A stretch of DNA of 64,000 nucleotides, from the NCBI RefSeq assembly GCF_001748285.1, contig NZ_BDGT01000012.1:45800-109799 (forward strand). The letters are read 5' to 3'. Source of the stretch: Thermogemmatispora onikobensis (GTDB taxonomy: Bacteria > Chloroflexota > Ktedonobacteria > Ktedonobacterales > Ktedonobacteraceae). Within the stretch, counting starts at the first letter, position 1. Each line of letters begins with the position of its first letter. The notes under the pieces are model-generated. The model was given only the letters and a program-made list of their open reading frames with translations, was not told the DNA's origin and ran no database searches. Made by a program: the position numbers and the translations under genes. Shown here piece after piece: positions 61,501 through 64,000 of the stretch.

Positions 61501-62588
61501 ACACTGACCCCCATCAGGCGATTGCCCGCATGCAGGCTCTCGAAGAGCGTCTTCAAATGGGCCCAGACCAGGGCCACGTTGGGTAGCGCCGTCCTATCGC
61601 GCAGCAAGGTCGAAACCTGCTCCGCCAGCTTCCGCAGGCTGAAGCGCTTACTATAGATCGTCCCGCTCTCCACCGGCAGCAACTGGCGGGCCTCCGCATA
61701 GAACAGAAAGAGCAGGCGATAGAGCAGGATCAGCGCATGCTCATAGACCAGGCGGCGATTCTCTGGGGTAGGAGCCAGCTCATTGCGCGGGAACTGGAAG
61801 AGGCCCTGAGCGATCAGGCGCAGCGCATCGTAGACCTGCTCGCGCAGATTCTCGCGCACGCGCTGGACTGACTCGCCGCTGGCCGTCAGCAAGCGATCCA
61901 ACGAGAGCGGATCGACGGGATGGAAGGCCGCAGGTCGGAAGAAGGCATAGAAATAGAGGAACTGCGCAGGATCGGAAGTCTCCAGCAGCTCGGGCAGATC
62001 GACCTCGTAGAAGACATCCAGCTTATGGGCAGTTGAGCGGTGATAGAGGCGCCACTTGCGGCCATTGGTCAGCAGGCCCCAACTCAGGCCGCTGTGGAGT
62101 AAATAAAAGAAGATCTGCCAGGAAGGATTTTTATTCGAGAAAGCCTCTGAAGCTGAGCGGGCCATCTGATCGAGGGGGCGGTCCCAATGCTTGGCATCGC
62201 CGACGGCCAGCGCCCCGCGCTCGGAGGCATGTTCATCGAGAGGAAGGCCCTGGCAGGCCACGCGCTCCGCCTCCGAAGCGAAGAAGACATAATCGGGTTT
62301 CTGCGTGCCGCCGGGCACCTGCAGCGACGGCTGCACCGTAAAGACGTGGCCCAGCGTCTCCAGCACTGGCTGAATCCACTCATGTTCCGTCTGAGCCTCA
62401 TTGGCCGTCTTCTGCAAAGGGCGGAAGCGCTCGTAGAGGCGGCGCAGCTCCTCCTGCACGCGCTGGGCCCTGGGGATCAGCGCCTGCCACTCGGACTGAG
62501 TAGGAAGCACCTCATCGAGGAAATAGTCCGAAAAGAGGCGTTGATTATTATGGCGAGCGATCAGCGGCAACTGCCTTGTCTCGGGCAC
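58578..62588 (-). CDS. Type IIG-like restriction-modification enzyme
   Basis: About 1336-aa single-chain enzyme. N-terminus: PD (about residues 98-99) then GDAKHW (131-133), a PD-(D/E)xK nuclease site. Middle: motif I LDPAMGSGHFLVEALEF (about residue 525) and motif IV NPPY (about 829), marking an N6-adenine methyltransferase of the Eco57I/MmeI class, preceded by LTGSYYTPDFVVKYM. C-terminus: TaqI-type specificity region and a final coiled-coil (LSERRQEIEQLTAEIVRLE). Would methylate its site and cut unmodified DNA. The open frame begins at TTG 62681, but a promoter at 62670-62698 places the transcript start inside it, so GTG 62588 (AGAGGGGG ahead) is chosen. A DISARM/BREX methylase is less likely because partner genes are absent. 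Confidence 0.8.
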   Translation of the reverse strand: MPETRQLPLIARHNNQRLFSDYFLDEVLPTQSEWQALIPRAQRVQEELRRLYERFRPLQKTANEAQTEHEWIQPVLETLGHVFTVQPSLQVPGGTQKPDYVFFASEAERVACQGLPLDEHASERGALAVGDAKHWDRPLDQMARSASEAFSNKNPSWQIFFYLLHSGLSWGLLTNGRKWRLYHRSTAHKLDVFYEVDLPELLETSDPAQFLYFYAFFRPAAFHPVDPLSLDRLLTASGESVQRVRENLREQVYDALRLIAQGLFQFPRNELAPTPENRRLVYEHALILLYRLLFLFYAEARQLLPVESGTIYSKRFSLRKLAEQVSTLLRDRTALPNVALVWAHLKTLFESLHAGNRLMGVSVFDGGLFDPQKAPFLEQFAVGDEALCQALELLAYAPDPHDRSRKVLIDYRDLSERHLGTIYEGLLEYTLYVAEEPMAELQATSEVVPLSQVNGRAVARRYEPGEVYLVTDSGQRKLTGSYYTPDFVVKYMVERTLQPVLAEALRGARSQEERIAAVLGINVLDPAMGSGHFLVEALEFLARSLVELGAVPEEKTGETDVVYWKRRVVQQCLYGVDANPLAVELAKLSLWLATAAREYPLSFLDHHLRPGNALVGSWLAEAAAGRHPLAGRSTTAAETGPGSNGRRGRARAGNARGASAPTAQGRARADGGDGTGSNGEVPEETPAPLQLVLLEDATFRDDLGAALQWVSEIEGTEGRSLAEVRRQEEAYARLHSHFTAKYQGVLDLATALFYGVEVEEGWWGWVTAYAVGKPEASLYERQALRLLDAAEALRRSRLFFHWELEFPEVFFSPDGHPLGERAGFDVVIGNPPYVRQEKLAEDKPFFQEHYAVYHGQADLFVYFFEQGLRLLRPGGRLAYISSNSWLRANYATALRHLLRTQMTVEELIDLGNTRIFADAPDLSPAIQIVRKAPPTPGSQAQVAVFTRSEGIRDFARRLEERRFAVTIGDQPDSGWQLRSDASRRLFGRLLAQGRPLKEVVAGRMYRGVLTGLNEAFIVDTATRERLLQADPDSAALLKPLVRGEDLRPWYQEDEGRWLIFARRGIDIEAYPAIKAHLEQFRERLEPRPADWDPHRPWPGRKPGSYRWYEIQDAIDYYQEFETTKIFWPDICRRPRFSWGEAGLYTTNTGYFIPSDSYDLLGILNSRFIWFIIINTSQPLAERRGALLYRLFTQYVEHLPIPELSEEQRQRIGNLARQLTEVARRRYSLRRRTTQRIIRDLGAGQQKLSERLSEWWTLSFDAFREELRRSFKRDIPLKERDDWEALLSERRQEIEQLTAEIVRLETALNQAVYDLFALDETERTLIDEETAYHYGEW

Positions 62589-62669
62589 CTGACCAGACCC
62601 CCTCTTGCTCAGAACTGGCGACGGAGAGGCCGCAACGCCAACCAGCGCAGGCTTACAGCTTAGTACGTT

Positions 62670-62698
62670 ACTATAGCACAACAGAAGCGCGGAGGCAA
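62670..62698 (-). promoter_or_regulatory. Promoter of the restriction-modification gene
   Basis: Minus strand TTGCCT (62698-62693), 17-bp spacer, extended -10 TGCTATAGT with TATAGT at 62675-62670. Confidence 0.6.
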
Positions 62699-62851
62699 GA
62701 AGCCGACGCCGTCTGGTGGCGCTCGCGGAACGGGACCAGCGGACCTGGAGCAGCTGTCAGCGATGCTCGGGGGGCAGAGCGCTCTCGGGCTTCTTCCAGA
62801 GGAGAACTCGTATCGCATAGGCACATCTCGCAATGCGCGAAGAAACCTTCC

Positions 62852-62880
62852 TTGACAGGGAAGAGATGATCATCTATAAA
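62852..62880 (+). promoter_or_regulatory. Kinase gene promoter with operator palindrome in spacer
   Basis: TTGACA (62852-62857), 17-bp spacer, TATAAA (62875-62880). A perfect 12-bp palindrome AGATGATCATCT (62864-62875) fills the spacer, a classic repressor position. Leader about 110 nt. Confidence 0.75.
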
Positions 62881-62998
62881 AGCGGTAGCGATGGGAGCCG
62901 ATCCTGGCTCCTGGTGTCACCGCCACAGCCGGCGAGCAACGGCGGGGCAGAGGCAGACGAGCAGACGGGTTGTTTATTCGAGAGAAAGGAGAGCCGAG

Positions 62999-64000
62999 AT
63001 GGCCGGATGGCCAGGCCGGCGATTGGGCAACTACGAACTGGTGCAGCTGGTGGGGCAGGGGGGCTTTGCGGAGGTGTATCTGGGCCGTCATGTGTACCTG
63101 GGCACCATGGCGGCAGTGAAGCTGATCCGGGGCAGGCTGGAGAGATGGAAGGAGGTGGAGCAATTCAGGCAGGAGGCGCAGCTGATTGCGAAGCTGAGGC
63201 ACCCGCACATTGTGAGGCTGCTCGACTTTGGCTTTGAGGGGGGACAGCCATTTCTGGTGCTGGACTATGCGCCGGGGGGAACGCTACGCCAGCGGCATCC
63301 GCGGGGGACGCGGGTGGAGCTGGGGCAAGTGGTGGCGTATGTGAAGCAGGTGGCGGAGGCGTTGCAATATGCGCATGAGAGGAAGATAGTGCATCGGGAT
63401 GTGAAGCCGGAGAACATGTTGGCGGGAGAGCAAGGGGAGGTGCTGCTGAGCGACTTTGGGGTGGCGCTGCTGGTAAACAGCACGCAGGGGACGACGCAGG
63501 AAGAGCTGGTGGGGACGGTGCCCTATCTGGCGCCGGAGCAGGTGGAGGGGAGAGTAGGGCCGAAGAGCGATCAGTATGCGCTGGGGGTGTGTGTCTACGA
63601 GTGGCTCAGTGGGGAGCTGCCGTTTCAGGGGAGCTGGGCGGAAGTGCTGGCGCAGAAGGTGGGACGAGAGCCGCCGGGCCTGCGGGAGCGGGGGGTCGAG
63701 GTGGGAGAGGAGCTGGAGAGAGTGGTGAGGAAGGCGCTGGCGAGGGAGCCGGAGCAGCGATTTGGGACGGTGAAGGAGTTGGCAGAGGCGCTGGAGGAGG
63801 CCGTGAGAAGGGAGGAAGAGGCAAAAACAAAGACGCTGATCGAGAAGACGGAGCCGGTAGGGCCGAGGGTGGTGGGTGTGGGGGGCAGGAAGATCGGGCG
63901 GCGCTGGCTGCTGCTGGTGGGGGTGAGCCTGCCGGTGGTGGGAGGGCTGAGCTGGCTGGCCTGGGGGAGCTGGCAGGGGAAGTCTCCTCCTGTGCAGATG
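62999..64000 (+). CDS. Transmembrane Ser/Thr protein kinase (partial, cut by window end)
   Basis: First 334 codons of a Hanks-type kinase; no stop before the window ends. Seen in order: glycine loop GQGGFAEVYLG, AVKL lysine, HRDVKPEN catalytic loop, DFGVALL, VPYLAPEQ activation-lip end, then after the kinase domain a basic juxtamembrane stretch and a membrane helix (RRWLLLVGVSLPVVGGLSWLAWG). Same build as PknB/StkP, with an extracytoplasmic part presumably beyond the edge. AAAGGAG before ATG 62999. Divergent from the restriction-modification gene. Confidence 0.9.
   Translation, partial: MAGWPGRRLGNYELVQLVGQGGFAEVYLGRHVYLGTMAAVKLIRGRLERWKEVEQFRQEAQLIAKLRHPHIVRLLDFGFEGGQPFLVLDYAPGGTLRQRHPRGTRVELGQVVAYVKQVAEALQYAHERKIVHRDVKPENMLAGEQGEVLLSDFGVALLVNSTQGTTQEELVGTVPYLAPEQVEGRVGPKSDQYALGVCVYEWLSGELPFQGSWAEVLAQKVGREPPGLRERGVEVGEELERVVRKALAREPEQRFGTVKELAEALEEAVRREEEAKTKTLIEKTEPVGPRVVGVGGRKIGRRWLLLVGVSLPVVGGLSWLAWGSWQGKSPPVQM

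Noticed and set aside
59307..61586. 759-codon open frame opposite the restriction-modification gene
   Set aside because: Antisense shadow; Arg/Gln/Leu-rich translation without family features.
1..64000. tRNA, rRNA and mobile elements
   Set aside because: No T-arm-like GTTCGANTC cloverleaf, rRNA block, transposase or integrase was found by reading; a covariance search (tRNAscan-SE, Infernal) would be decisive.

Overview
The window looks like chromosome from a GC-rich, probably single-membrane bacterium. The best guess is the Ktedonobacteria lineage of Chloroflexota (for example Thermogemmatispora-like), but this is inferred from gene content and style only, since no database search was possible. 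Clues are the 14-gene complex I operon, a Gmad2 (spore-germination type) lipoprotein, WXG100-like small proteins with toxin-like partners, a bacterial translin homologue, a CIRCE-controlled groES, a transmembrane Ser/Thr kinase, and many lipoproteins and Pro/Gly/Ala-rich linkers. No rRNA, tRNA, CRISPR array, prophage or insertion sequence was recognised.

Layout. 0.5-5.4 kb: lone ModC-type ABC ATPase, XRE regulator with an elaborate upstream palindrome and an SOS-box-like site, Gmad2 lipoprotein, rhodanese sulfurtransferase. 5.7-21.7 kb: complete nuoA-N operon (proton-pumping NADH:quinone oxidoreductase) with a promoter, long structured spacers and a terminator. 22-27 kb (all minus): two tandem pentapeptide-repeat genes, a polymorphic-toxin-like protein and its WXG-like small partner. 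27.4-30.1 kb: solitary groES with CIRCE, then a marR-ABC-2 exporter operon. 30.7-37.8 kb: PcrA/UvrD helicase, RadC, and an hsp20-lon proteostasis operon. 38.4-44.5 kb: small hypothetical proteins, MenA (menaquinone synthesis), translin family protein, YciH/SUI1. 44.6-48.4 kb: Zn/Mn ABC importer operon. 48.8-53.2 kb: M19 dipeptidase, methyltransferase, hemE and hemH. 53.4-56.9 kb: second WXG-like module with a beta-propeller lipoprotein, bracketed by two ~210-bp direct repeats that each contain a promoter. 57-64 kb: hypothetical protein, excisionase-like HTH protein, a large Type IIG-like restriction-modification enzyme, and a Ser/Thr kinase cut by the window edge.

How it fits together. Housekeeping blocks (complex I, menaquinone, haem, chaperones and Lon, repair) are interleaved with accessory conflict-type modules. 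The most interesting signal is a pair of unlinked but homologous operons (24.8-26.9 kb and 53.7-56.6 kb). Each starts with a small WXG100-like helical protein and continues with a larger protein whose N-terminus is also WXG/LXG-like. In the first, the large protein has a Pro-rich linker and a C-terminus resembling PD-(D/E)xK nucleases, and duplicated pentapeptide-repeat (possible DNA-mimic) genes sit where an immunity gene would be expected. In the second, the partner is followed by a lipoprotein. Secretion and toxicity are inference; no ESX ATPase gene is in the window.
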